This document shows positions 16,908-25,016 of a DNA stretch of 64,000 nt, in pieces; positions within the stretch are counted from its first letter, which is position 1, and every line of letters begins with the position of its first letter. A program made the position numbers and the translations under genes. This stretch comes from an uncultured Naasia sp. (GTDB lineage: Bacteria; Actinomycetota; Actinomycetes; Actinomycetales; Microbacteriaceae), in contig CAJYYA010000014.1 of assembly GCA_913778905.1 (NCBI GenBank), positions 1-64,000 of the forward strand, given 5' to 3'. The notes beneath the pieces are model-generated. The model searched no databases. It was not told the DNA's origin and saw nothing but the letters and a program-made list of their open reading frames with translations.

Positions 16908-17936
16908 GTGACCGACGTGAAGCCGCCTGACGTAGGGGAATCCGGACGCCGGACGGCCGGTCGAGCGATCGCCGCGACAGTCGTCCTGGGAGCCGCCCTG
17001 GCCGGAGCCGTGGTCCTGAGTCTTGCCATCGGCTCGCGATTCGTCCCGTTCGGCGACGTCGTCGGCGCCCTCTTCGCGCACTCCGACACCCCAGCGGCGA
17101 TCATCGTGCAGCAACTGCGCGTCCCTCGAACACTCACCGCGGTGATGGCGGGCTCGGCGTTGGGTGTCGCGGGAGTGCTCATGCAGGCGATCACGCGCAA
17201 TCCGCTCGCGGATCCGGGGCTGCTCGGGGTCAACGCAGGCGCATCCGCGGCGGTGGTCGTCGCCATCGGCTTCCTCGGCGTGGGGACCGCGAGCGGTTAC
17301 ATCTGGTTCGCACTGGGCGGGGCTGCGGTCGCGGCGACCGTCGTCTATCTGGTGGGGCAGTCCAGGCGGCGGGACGACCCCGTCGGGATGATCCTCGCGG
17401 GTGTCGCGCTCGGGGCGTGCCTCAGCTCGTTCGTCGGCATCGTCACCCTCCTCGACGAGGACACCTTCGAGTCGTTCCGGTTCTGGGTGGTGGGGTCGTT
17501 CGAGCGACGCGAGCTCGACGTCTTCCTGTCGCTGGTTCCCTTCGTCGCCGCGGGCCTGCTGCTGGCCGTGCTGTTCGCTCGGAGTCTCAACCAGCTCATG
17601 TTGGGCGACGACCTCGCCCGTTCCCTCGGCGTGGACCCGGTCGTCGTGACCATCGGTGCCGGCCTCGCGATCACTCTGTTGTGCGGAGCGGCGACCGCCG
17701 CGGCAGGGCCGCTCGCCTTCATCGGTCTGCTCGTCGCCCACACGATCCGCCGCCTCGCCGGCCCCGACCTTCGCGTCACGGTTCCGCTCGCCGCCCTCGC
17801 CGGAGCGGTTCTCGCGGTGCTGAGCGACGTGGTGGGCCGCGTCATCGCCCCACCAGGGGAGGTGGAGGCAGGCATCGTCGCCGCTTTCCTCGGCGCCCCC
17901 GTGCTCCTCATCCTGATCTCGCGGATCCGACGATGA
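16908..17936 (+). CDS. FecCD-family iron-siderophore ABC transporter permease
   Basis: The 342-residue polytopic membrane protein belongs to the BtuC/FecC family. Recognisable blocks are RVPRTLTAVMAGSALGVAGVLMQAITRNPLADPGLLGVNAGA (about 67-108), the GMILAGVALGACLSS helix, and AAAGPLAFIGLLVAHTIRRLAGPD near 264-287. The last includes the loop that contacts the ATPase. The GTG at 16908 begins immediately after the iron box with no Shine-Dalgarno, so translation is probably leaderless. It ends in an ATGA overlap with the second permease gene, with which it should form the heterodimeric membrane channel. Confidence 0.93.
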   Translation: MTDVKPPDVGESGRRTAGRAIAATVVLGAALAGAVVLSLAIGSRFVPFGDVVGALFAHSDTPAAIIVQQLRVPRTLTAVMAGSALGVAGVLMQAITRNPLADPGLLGVNAGASAAVVVAIGFLGVGTASGYIWFALGGAAVAATVVYLVGQSRRRDDPVGMILAGVALGACLSSFVGIVTLLDEDTFESFRFWVVGSFERRELDVFLSLVPFVAAGLLLAVLFARSLNQLMLGDDLARSLGVDPVVVTIGAGLAITLLCGAATAAAGPLAFIGLLVAHTIRRLAGPDLRVTVPLAALAGAVLAVLSDVVGRVIAPPGEVEAGIVAAFLGAPVLLILISRIRR

Positions 17937-18955
17937 CCGCCGTACCGCGGCTCGATCGCGCTCGCGCCGCCGGGCGCCGCAGGTACGTGACGGTGCTGGT
18001 GGTTCTCGTCGTCGCCGCCGCCGTGGGGGCCGTCGTGGCGCTGACCACCGGCTCGTTCCAGGCGAGCCCGGCCGATGTCCTCGCCGCACTTCTCGGCGGC
18101 GGCGACGGCAGCGACCGCCTGATCGTGGTCGACATGCGGCTGCCGAGGGCGCTCGCCGCGCTCATCATCGGCGCGGGCCTCGGGATAGCCGGCATGGTCT
18201 TCCAGACGCTCTCGCGGAACCCGCTCGGGAGTCCGGATCTGGTCGGCTTCAGCGCCGGGTCCGCCACCGGCGCGCTCGTGTGCCTGGTCATCGTGACGCC
18301 TGCCGGCAACCCGGCGGTCGGGGCGTGGTCGGGCGGCCTCGTCGCGCTCGGGCTGGTCTTCTGGCTCGCCCGTGGAAGCGGCCTGGCCCGCGACCGGACG
18401 ATCCTCGCGGGTGTCGCTCTGGCGGCCCTCTTCGTGGCGGTCAACGACTACCTGCTCACTCGGGCGCCCCTCGAGATCGCCCGCTCCGCGTCGCTGTGGC
18501 TCCATGGCAGTCTCACCGCGGTGAGCTGCGGCGACGTCGCCTTCCTGGCGCTCGTCATCCCGCCGATACTCGCCGGTATCGCCCTGCTCCGCCGTCCGTT
18601 GCGGATGCTCGAGCTGGGGGAGGAGTCCGCCGGGGCGCTGGGGGTGCGCACCGGACTGACGCAGACGCTTCTCGTGATCCTCGCGGTCGGGCTCACCGGA
18701 ACGGCGACCGCTGTGGCTGGTCCCATCGGCTTCGTCGCGCTCACCGCTCCCCAGATCGCGCGACGGGCGGTGGGCGGTGCGGGGATCCCCATGGCCGCCT
18801 CGGGAGCGATGGGAGCTGTGCTGCTGCTGCTCGCAGACGTGCTCGCGCAACGTGCTCTCGCGCCGCTGCAGATCCCGGTCGGGCTCGTCACCGGCGCCCT
18901 CGGCGGCGCCTACCTCTTCTGGGTCATCGCGCGCTCGGCGACTTCCAAGCGCTGA
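17933..18955 (+). CDS. FecCD-family iron-siderophore ABC transporter permease (second subunit)
   Basis: This 340-residue protein is paralogous to the preceding permease. The family blocks are RLPRALAALIIGAGLGIAGMVFQTLSRNPLGSPDLVGFSAGS (about 67-108), RTILAGVALAALFVAVNDYLL, and AVAGPIGFVALTAPQIARRAVGG near 262-284. The ATG at 17933 is coupled by ATGA to its partner. After this gene the direction changes. No FepC-type ATPase gene follows, so the transporter must use an ATPase encoded elsewhere, which is seen in other actinobacteria. Confidence 0.93.
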   Translation: MTAVPRLDRARAAGRRRYVTVLVVLVVAAAVGAVVALTTGSFQASPADVLAALLGGGDGSDRLIVVDMRLPRALAALIIGAGLGIAGMVFQTLSRNPLGSPDLVGFSAGSATGALVCLVIVTPAGNPAVGAWSGGLVALGLVFWLARGSGLARDRTILAGVALAALFVAVNDYLLTRAPLEIARSASLWLHGSLTAVSCGDVAFLALVIPPILAGIALLRRPLRMLELGEESAGALGVRTGLTQTLLVILAVGLTGTATAVAGPIGFVALTAPQIARRAVGGAGIPMAASGAMGAVLLLLADVLAQRALAPLQIPVGLVTGALGGAYLFWVIARSATSKR

Positions 18956-19022
18956 ATGACGCCGCTCACACGAGAGCGGCTATCGAATTCCGGCACGCGG
19001 GGGCCGCGAGCCAGAAGCGAGA

Positions 19023-19664
19023 TCAGAGGTTGATGGACTCAGACGGGTTAAGCGGGAAGAATTCCCCGCCGCCCTTCTCGGTGGCGCTCTTGATGCGGTC
19101 GAAGTGGATGTTCTTGCCCGCCTGCGACAGCACCATGTCGTGCATGGGGAAACTCCGCTTCGGTGCGACCGCGAGCACGAAGTCGATCACCTCGCCGATC
19201 TTTAGCCAGGGAGCCCCTGCAGGAGTCGCCAGGGTGTCGATGACGACGTCCTCCGGTACGAACAGTGAGTCGCCGGGGTAGTAGACCGTGTCGTTGACGA
19301 GCACGCCGACGTTGTCGATGACGGGGATCGAGGAGTGGATGACGGCGTGCTCGCCGCCGAAGAACCGCAGTGCGAACGGCCCGGCATCGGCCCGGTCACC
19401 GGGCGCAACCACCTGGACGTCGAACTCGTCGCCTGTCGCAGCCGCTACGCCCGCGGGGCCGTAAATCGTAGCGCCGGGACTTTTCGCCAGGATCCGCCGC
19501 AGCTGCTCCGGGGTCCAGTGGTCCGGGTGCTCGTGCGTGATCACGATCGCGACAACGTCGCCCGCATCCGTGACCGGGGTGGTCAGGTTGCCGGGATCCA
19601 GGATGAGCGAACGTCCGGAAAGCTTGAAGACGAGGGTGGCGTGTTCAAGCTTGGTGATCTGCAT
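19023..19664 (-). CDS. Metallo-beta-lactamase-fold hydrolase (UlaG-like)
   Basis: The 213-residue MBL-fold protein has the metal-binding signature HEHPDHW at 44-50. The N-terminus, MQITKLEHATLVFKLSGRSLILDPG, is typical of the L-ascorbate-6-phosphate lactonase/YtnP-like branch. A further His near HAVIHSS and Asp in YYPGDSLF fit the second metal site. The substrate is unknown. It stands alone between the iron transporter (opposite strand) and an unrelated gene. On the minus strand TATCTG lies about 8 bases before the ATG without a good Shine-Dalgarno, so translation may be leaderless. Confidence 0.85.
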   Translation of the reverse strand: MQITKLEHATLVFKLSGRSLILDPGNLTTPVTDAGDVVAIVITHEHPDHWTPEQLRRILAKSPGATIYGPAGVAAATGDEFDVQVVAPGDRADAGPFALRFFGGEHAVIHSSIPVIDNVGVLVNDTVYYPGDSLFVPEDVVIDTLATPAGAPWLKIGEVIDFVLAVAPKRSFPMHDMVLSQAGKNIHFDRIKSATEKGGGEFFPLNPSESINL

Positions 19665-19731
19665 GGGTTCATCAGATACCCGGAGTCTGGGTGGTGTCTC
19701 GAAGTGCCCTGGGCGCGTCGCTTTTCTGTGA

Positions 19732-20802
19732 TCAGTCCCAGGTCAGCACGGGCGAGCCCGAACTGAAGTCGACGAACGGTGAGCCGAGGCTGGGACCGAA
19801 GACGAGGTCGCCTGACACTCGACCCCCGTCGACGTCGAACTCACCGGTCACCGTCACCACCCCGATGTAGTCGCCGCGTACCTGCAACGGGGCGCCGTAA
19901 CGGATGTCCGGCTCGAGCGAGTCGAGCGTCGCCCGGCCCTCCGCGCTGAGGCTGCGCGTCAGAGTGCCGTCGACGGGCCGGCTGCCGTCCGACAGGGTTT
20001 CCGGAATGTCGAGTCCGCATCCGGCGATCAGCGACTTCGACGCGAGGCAAGCGGCTGCCGCATCCTGGACGGTGGAGCGGAAGAGGGCGAGTCCCTCGTC
20101 GGAGAGTGCGACGTCGAGGTCCGACAGCGAAGGGAAGGCGTAGCCGTCGCTCACCGTGAGTGTGGTCGCGCCCGACAGCACGAAGTTCGGAGTGGTGGTC
20201 GTCAGTTCATAAGTGCCGGGGAACACTTCTGTTGACTCTCCCACGCTCTCGCCGTTCAGCTCGAGGTCGAGTCCGTCGAAGCGCGAGAGGTCGACCTCGG
20301 CGATGGCGTTGTCGATGAGCCACGTTCCCTCGGACTTGTACTCGCTCACCCGGAAGACCGCGTCGACCGGCTTCGCGCCCATCGTGAACGACGCGCGAAC
20401 CTCGGTCGAGAAATCCGCATCAGCGGGTTCGGTGACGGAGATGTCCGAAATCGGTGCCAGCGCGTTCGACGCGGCCAGCGCGTCGTCGGTGAGCAGAGCC
20501 GTGTCGGAGGGCGGGGTCTGGACGTACTCGAGCGCCTTCTCCGCATCCGACGCTGCGAGGGCCTGCAGATAGGCCTCGACCACGGCTGCGGGTCCCTGGT
20601 TCGACTCGCCCCCGGCTGAGTATCCAGCGAGCCCTGACGAGCGGCTCTGCCCGATGACCAGGGCCATGACGACCGAGATCACGACGACGAGGAGGGCGAT
20701 ACCCCCGCCGACGATGCCGAGCAATGCTCCGGTGCTCATGCCCTTCGGTGAGGCGGTCGGAGCGGCCTCCGACGACGTAGACGGGCTGCTGGTGTCGGAC
20801 AT
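19732..20802 (-). CDS. Membrane-anchored extracytoplasmic protein of unknown function
   Basis: The 356-residue protein has a cytoplasmic Ser/Thr/Pro-rich N-terminus and one transmembrane helix at about 26-50 (LLGIVGGGIALLVVVISVVMALVIG). A large extracytoplasmic region follows. Residues about 70-165 (AAVVEAYLQALAASDAEKALEYV then WLIDNAIAEVDLS) resemble NTF2-like/DUF4878-type modules found in actinobacterial lipoproteins and membrane proteins. No catalytic motif is seen. C252 and C262 (approximate) could form a disulfide. GAGGAG lies just before the ATG at 20802. It is divergent from the kinase-family gene at 20926 and has no partner to suggest its role. Confidence 0.7.
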   Translation of the reverse strand: MSDTSSPSTSSEAAPTASPKGMSTGALLGIVGGGIALLVVVISVVMALVIGQSRSSGLAGYSAGGESNQGPAAVVEAYLQALAASDAEKALEYVQTPPSDTALLTDDALAASNALAPISDISVTEPADADFSTEVRASFTMGAKPVDAVFRVSEYKSEGTWLIDNAIAEVDLSRFDGLDLELNGESVGESTEVFPGTYELTTTTPNFVLSGATTLTVSDGYAFPSLSDLDVALSDEGLALFRSTVQDAAAACLASKSLIAGCGLDIPETLSDGSRPVDGTLTRSLSAEGRATLDSLEPDIRYGAPLQVRGDYIGVVTVTGEFDVDGGRVSGDLVFGPSLGSPFVDFSSGSPVLTWD

Positions 20803-20925
20803 GAATCTCCTCGCTCAGGTCGGTCGCAGGTCACTCTGTCGGCAGATGGTGAGTGCGCGCCGAGATTCCTCACAGGGGGCGTGTGAGGATCGGACCCACC
20901 GGGCGCGCTCGGCCAAGATGACGGG

Positions 20926-21870
20926 ATGGTCACTCGGCGCCGAGTCGTTCTCGCGGTCAATCCGTCCGCTTCGTTCGGGCGTCGGGCCGGTGCGGGCGAG
21001 GAGGCCGAGCGCCGCTTGACCGTTGCCGGTTTCGACGTGCGTCGAATCGCCGCGCCGGACATCCGTGCACTGGAGGCGGCGGTGCGGCGAGCGCTCGCCG
21101 CCGGTGCGGATGCGCTGGTCGTGGTCGGCGGAGACGGCATGGTGCACCTCGGGGTGGGTGTCGTCGCAGGAACCGGTACGCCGCTCGGAATCGTGCCGAC
21201 CGGCACGGGGAACGATTTCGCCCGGGTCGTCGGCTACGCCGCAGGCGACCCGACGAGGTCGATCGATCAGCTGATAGAAGCGTTGCGTGGCCCGACGCGT
21301 ACGGTCGACGCGATGCTTGTCACGGTCGAGAACCGCCATGTCTGGGCCGCGGGAGTCGTGTCCTGCGGCTTCGACGCGAAGGTGAACGAGCGTGCCAACA
21401 GCATGCGGCGACCGCGCGGGGCCAGCCGATACGTGTTCGCTCTTCTCCGCGAACTCGCCGCACTGCGCCCGATCCGCTACGCCGTCTCACGCGACCGTCG
21501 TTCCCCCGAGGCGATGGATTCGCTGCTGCTGGCCGTCGCGAACAGTTCGTCTCTGGGCGGGGGCATGCGGATCGCACCCGGTGCCGATCCGGCCGACGGG
21601 TTGCTCGACATCGTGGCGGTGATGCCGATGAAGCGGATCCGGTTCCTGCAGCTCTTTCCTCGCGTCTTCCAGGGCACCCACGTGGACCTGGAGGAGGTTC
21701 AGGTCGAGCGGGCGGGGATGGTGACGATCGACGCGCAGGGCGTGGTCGCCTATGCGGACGGCGAGCGTCTCGGTCGGCTTCCGGTGCGGGTCGACATCGT
21801 TCCGGATGCCCTGCACCTGCTCGATCCGAGTGGAAGCGGTGTCGGGTCGCCGGACCCCGGCGTCTCCTGA
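20926..21870 (+). CDS. Diacylglycerol/lipid kinase family protein
   Basis: The 314-residue protein has the DAGK catalytic domain. VVLAVNPSA is near the N-terminus, the nucleotide-binding GGDG is at 68-71 and PTGTGNDFAR at 91-100. The C-terminal beta-sandwich domain carries SLGGGMRIAPGADPADGLLDIV and the closing YADGERLGRLPVRVDIVPDAL segment. Members phosphorylate diacylglycerol, sphingoid bases or related polyprenyl/lipid alcohols with ATP; the lipid used here is unknown. It is a single gene followed by tRNA-Glu. The ATG at 20926 has no obvious Shine-Dalgarno sequence. Confidence 0.93.
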   Translation: MVTRRRVVLAVNPSASFGRRAGAGEEAERRLTVAGFDVRRIAAPDIRALEAAVRRALAAGADALVVVGGDGMVHLGVGVVAGTGTPLGIVPTGTGNDFARVVGYAAGDPTRSIDQLIEALRGPTRTVDAMLVTVENRHVWAAGVVSCGFDAKVNERANSMRRPRGASRYVFALLRELAALRPIRYAVSRDRRSPEAMDSLLLAVANSSSLGGGMRIAPGADPADGLLDIVAVMPMKRIRFLQLFPRVFQGTHVDLEEVQVERAGMVTIDAQGVVAYADGERLGRLPVRVDIVPDALHLLDPSGSGVGSPDPGVS

Positions 21871-21933
21871 CACTGCGGAACGGGTGCGGCGGCTGCTCGG
21901 GCCCCTCGATTCGCGTCCGGCGCCGCTTTCCCC

Positions 21934-21939
21934 TATAGT
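21934..21939 (+). promoter_or_regulatory. -10 element for tRNA-Glu
   Basis: TATAGT lies 33 bases before the tRNA start, in an otherwise GC-rich spacer. TTCGCG at about 21910-21915 is a weak -35 candidate at 18-base spacing. Confidence 0.6.
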
Positions 21940-21972
21940 CATTCAGGCGCTCGGCTTGCTGAGCACGACTAG

Positions 21973-22045
21973 GGCCCCATCGTTTAGCGGCCTAGGACGT
22001 CGCCCTCTCACGGCGGTAACGCGGGTTCGAATCCCGCTGGGGTCA
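21973..22045 (+). tRNA. tRNA-Glu (anticodon CTC)
   Basis: The acceptor stem GGCCCCA (21973-21979) pairs with TGGGGTC (22038-22044) with one G-T pair. The anticodon arm TCGCC-CTCTCAC-GGCGG places CTC at 22007-22009, reading GAG. The T arm GCGGG-TTCGAAT-CCCGC is perfect. CCA is not encoded. Confidence 0.96.
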
Positions 22046-22050
22046 CAGAA

Positions 22051-22092
22051 AGAAGAAGCGGATCACCCAACAGGGTGGTCCGCTTCTTCTTT
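22051..22092 (+). terminator. Terminator after tRNA-Glu
   Basis: An 18-bp stem with one wobble pair (22051-22068 with 22073-22090) has an AACA loop. The descending arm ends CTTCTTCTTT. The symmetric A- and T-rich flanks let it also serve the minus-strand TetR gene that ends at 22161. Confidence 0.85.
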
Positions 22093-22160
22093 GTGGTGGC
22101 CTCGATTCCTCAGCCGGCGCGGCGCCGACACGCAGCCGTGTCGGTTCCGCAGGGTAGTGA

Positions 22161-22784
22161 TCAGGCCCCGGCGAGTCGGAGTGCCATCTCGCCGTACTGC
22201 CGTTGCAGCTGTGCCAGCGACAGGCGGCCATTCGGTCGGTACCAGGCAGCCACTCCCGAGGCCATGGCAAGGATCGCGCGGGCCGTGATGACCGAGTCGG
22301 ATGTCGAGAATGCGCCGGATTCCATGCCCCGTTCAAGCACGGCCCGGAACAGTTTCTCCTCCTCGTCTCGCATGGCGACGATGATGCTGCGCCCCGGCTC
22401 CTCCAGGCTGCGAAGCTCCGAGTTGCCGACGAATGCCTCGGCCTGATGGCCGGTGTGGTACTCGACGATCGACTCGACCATGCTTCGAAGCTGCGCGGGC
22501 TCATCGCCCTGATGGGCGTCATGCTGCGCCCGGATCGCCACGAGATTGTCCTGCATGGCGCCGGACATGATGTGGACGAGCATGTCCTGCTTCGATGCGA
22601 AGTGATGGTACACCGCCGCTACGGTGACGTCCGCACCCGACGCGATGTCGCGGACGGAGGCGGCGCCGTAACCGACGGTGTAGAAGGAGTGCAGCGCGGA
22701 GGCGATGATCGGCCCGGGGCCCATTCGCGTCGCACGACGGCGCACTGGCGCGTCCGAATCGATCTCGGTGTCGGTACTGGCCAT
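22161..22784 (-). CDS. TetR-family regulator of the alicyclic catabolic regulon
   Basis: The 207-residue protein has a TetR helix-turn-helix at about residues 25-70 (IIASALHSFYTVGYGAASV, then RDIASGADVTVAAVYHHFASK). The C-terminal part resembles the TetR C-terminal domain of regulators of acyl-CoA and aromatic catabolism. It is divergent from the catabolic operon at 22937. The 149-base gap holds two copies of an operator-like motif that recurs before two further operons of the locus. It is therefore the best candidate for the regulator of all three, probably a repressor released by a CoA-thioester intermediate. The ligand is inference. Confidence 0.88.
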   Translation of the reverse strand: MASTDTEIDSDAPVRRRATRMGPGPIIASALHSFYTVGYGAASVRDIASGADVTVAAVYHHFASKQDMLVHIMSGAMQDNLVAIRAQHDAHQGDEPAQLRSMVESIVEYHTGHQAEAFVGNSELRSLEEPGRSIIVAMRDEEEKLFRAVLERGMESGAFSTSDSVITARAILAMASGVAAWYRPNGRLSLAQLQRQYGEMALRLAGA

Positions 22785-22844
22785 CGATGGATACCCAATC
22801 TGTAGACGACTCTGTCCACTGTACTGCTGTCAAGCTCGCCTCAC

Positions 22845-22896
22845 TCTAGCGAGCGTTCGATCAGTTATTGACCATTTCCTAACGCTCGTTTAGTCT
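22845..22896 (+). promoter_or_regulatory. Divergent promoter with two operator copies, first catabolic operon
   Basis: A TTGACC -35 (22868-22873) is separated by 17 bases from a TAGTCT -10 (22891-22896). CCTAACGCTCGTTTAG (22878-22893) lies between and over them. A second copy, TCGAACGCTCGCTAGA, is on the minus strand at 22860-22845, facing the TetR gene. The same motif recurs at 31033-31048 and 35422-35437. Position over the promoter fits repression. Confidence 0.7.
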
Positions 22897-22936
22897 CGCT
22901 TCCACCAGGGACGACGACGTCGAAAGGAGTCCGGTG

Positions 22937-23311
22937 ATGCTGCCGATAACACTGCTCAGCGCTGACGCGCTCGCCGTGGCCGGCGAGAGCAGCGACGACC
23001 GCGTCACCCTCATCGACACCCCCGATGTGTTCGCTGGAGTCAAGACCTTCCAGCCGGGAGAAGTCTTCCCCAATCACTTCCACGAAGGCTATGACGAGTT
23101 CTTCGCCGTGCTCGAAGGAGTGATCGTGGTCTGGCAGGGCCGGGCGGTCCGATCGGAGCTGCGGGCAGGTGCGTCGCTTCTGTGCATGCGCGGTTCTCAC
23201 CACTGTCTGGTCAACGAATCCGGCGGGGTGACGCGTCTGCTTTACGCCAAGGTTCCGATGATCCAGGACGACACCCACTGGGTCGAGTGGGCACCGGGTG
23301 GTGCGGCATGA
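22937..23311 (+). CDS. Cupin-domain protein
   Basis: The 124-residue single-domain cupin has the first metal-binding motif NHFHEGYDEFFAVLEG near residues 47-62 and the second, weaker GSHHCLVNESG near 93-103. Metal ligands appear to be H48, H50, E54 and a later His. It may be a small dioxygenase, isomerase or ligand-binding protein; cupin fold alone does not decide. AAAGGAG at 22923-22929 favours the ATG at 22937 over the GTG at 22934. It is the first gene of the TetR-controlled operon and overlaps the next gene by ATGA. Confidence 0.85.
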   Translation: MLPITLLSADALAVAGESSDDRVTLIDTPDVFAGVKTFQPGEVFPNHFHEGYDEFFAVLEGVIVVWQGRAVRSELRAGASLLCMRGSHHCLVNESGGVTRLLYAKVPMIQDDTHWVEWAPGGAA

Positions 23312-24147
23312 CGCGCTTCGGATCGATGCTGGTGGACGGTCGTCCGCGAGCCTTCCGCGAGGAGGGTGCGCACGCCGTGCTGCTCGACGCCGCGGATGTC
23401 GCCGATCTGCTCAGACGGCCGCAGCTCCAGCAGACCGACGGGGAGCGCAGGCCTCGCCCTGACGACTCCGAACTGCTCACGCCTATCGCCCGCCCCGGAA
23501 AGATCGTGTGCGTGGGGCTCAACTACCACGAGCATGCGCGCGAAGTGGGCAAGCAGGCCCCGGCCCATCCCACCCTGTTCGCCAAATTCGCGACGGCGCT
23601 GGTGGGCCCGGGAGACGACATCGAACTCCCCGCGGCGGAGGTCAGCGAGAAGGTCGACTGGGAGGCGGAGCTGGTCATCGTCGTCGGACGGACCACTCGC
23701 GATGCGGACGAGTCGCAGGCGGCGGACGCCGTCTTCGGCTACACCGCCATGAACGACGTCTCCGTCCGCGACTGGCAGAAGCGCACCGAGGAGTGGTTGC
23801 AGGGCAAGACCTTCGACCGGACGACCCCGCTCGGCCCCGTCGTGGTGACGGCCGACGAGGTCGATGTCTCTGCCGGTATGACGGTCGCGACGATGGTGAA
23901 CGGCGACACCCTGCAGAACGGGTCGACGTCCGACCTCATCTTCACGCCTGTCGACATCGTCCGCTACATCACGAGCTTCATGACGCTGGAGCCCGGAGAC
24001 ATCATCGCGACAGGGACGCCCGCCGGTGTCGGCGCGGCGCGTTCACCGCAGCGCTTCCTCGCGGACGGCGACGTGCTGGTGACGGAGATCGAAGGCGTGG
24101 GACGTATGACGAACCGTCTCGTGCGCAGGGGGAGTGGAAAGCGATGA
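23308..24147 (+). CDS. Fumarylacetoacetate hydrolase family protein
   Basis: The 279-residue protein belongs to the FAH superfamily. KIVCVGLNYHEHAREVG is near 64-80, and the metal-binding acidic cluster is in VDWEAELVIVVGR near 110-122. Further landmarks are GYTAMNDVSVRDWQ, GKTFDRTTPLGPVVVT, and ATGTPAGVG near the C-terminus. Members cleave C-C bonds of 1,3-dicarbonyl compounds or act as hydratases and decarboxylases with Mg2+ or Mn2+. In this context it may open or hydrolyse a diketone intermediate; that is inference. It is coupled to both neighbours by ATGA overlaps. The in-frame ATG at 23182 lies inside the cupin gene and is not used. Confidence 0.9.
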   Translation: MTRFGSMLVDGRPRAFREEGAHAVLLDAADVADLLRRPQLQQTDGERRPRPDDSELLTPIARPGKIVCVGLNYHEHAREVGKQAPAHPTLFAKFATALVGPGDDIELPAAEVSEKVDWEAELVIVVGRTTRDADESQAADAVFGYTAMNDVSVRDWQKRTEEWLQGKTFDRTTPLGPVVVTADEVDVSAGMTVATMVNGDTLQNGSTSDLIFTPVDIVRYITSFMTLEPGDIIATGTPAGVGAARSPQRFLADGDVLVTEIEGVGRMTNRLVRRGSGKR

Positions 24148-25016
24148 GTGCGCAGTCCGGAGCGCCGGAGAACCGCTTCCGACCGCTCGACTCGGGTGAT
24201 CGGTCGGTCGTCGTCCTCGATTCGGCCACCCATGCCCATCGTCATGCCACGACGACGGACGCGGCGCCCCGCACCGAGGTCATCGTGAACGCGTCGTACG
24301 CAGGGGTCTACTGCGCACGTCTCCTCGAGGAGGCGCAGCCGGCGGCGATCATCGGACTCGACTGCGGCATCGGCAAGGACGGCGCCGGCATCTCGGGACT
24401 GTGGTTCTTCGAGGCGCTCCGGATCCCTGCCGCGGCCGTCCGCATCGAGGACGTCGAACACGGAAACGGTGCCGACATGTGGGAATGCGGCATCATCTCG
24501 CGCGTCAACGGCTACGCCGAGGCGGTAGGGGTCAGGCCCGGCATGGGCATCCAGGACGCCGCCGCGATTCTGCTCGAGGCGGGCGTCGGAACGGCAATCG
24601 ACCCGACCAACCGCGAAGTCGTCGCCACCTTCGGAGATCACGCCGTCGTGTGCACGAACTCCATCGCCGACGCCCTCCCCGAGGATCGCGACACCAACGT
24701 GCTCTGCACCGCAGGTCACACCGGCCGCAGCGTCATCGACTACATCATCGGATCCCGGCCGTGGGGGTTCATCTGCTCGGACGGCGCGATGGGGAAGAAC
24801 GAGTCCGGACTCGCCGCCCTCGAGCCCGCCGCCGCGGCGGGCATCCCGGGGGCGGCGGTATCCGCGGCGACCGCGCGCATGGGCGACGGCCACAGCACTT
24901 ACTTCGACGGCATCGTCACGGCCTGCAACCGCCTCGCGGCGGCGGCGGGCGTGCGCGTCGGACAGACGGCGATGGAGGCGGCGCGTCTCCTGGCGATTCG
25001 AAAGGACGAGCAGTGA
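24144..25016 (+). CDS. Conserved protein of unknown family in the catabolic operon
   Basis: I do not recognise the family of this 290-residue soluble protein. It has a Gly-rich central part, with AAIIGLDCGIGKDGAGISG near 72-90, RIEDVEHGNGADMWECGIISR near 100-120 and GFICSDGAMGKNESGLAALEPA near 212-233. It has several Cys, two of them in LDCGIG and WECG. The pattern of short conserved Gly/Asp/Cys motifs suggests an enzyme and not a structural protein. It is coupled by ATGA to the FAH-family gene and by GTGA to the ketosteroid-dehydrogenase-like gene, so it should act between those steps. Confidence 0.75.
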   Translation: MSAQSGAPENRFRPLDSGDRSVVVLDSATHAHRHATTTDAAPRTEVIVNASYAGVYCARLLEEAQPAAIIGLDCGIGKDGAGISGLWFFEALRIPAAAVRIEDVEHGNGADMWECGIISRVNGYAEAVGVRPGMGIQDAAAILLEAGVGTAIDPTNREVVATFGDHAVVCTNSIADALPEDRDTNVLCTAGHTGRSVIDYIIGSRPWGFICSDGAMGKNESGLAALEPAAAAGIPGAAVSAATARMGDGHSTYFDGIVTACNRLAAAAGVRVGQTAMEAARLLAIRKDEQ

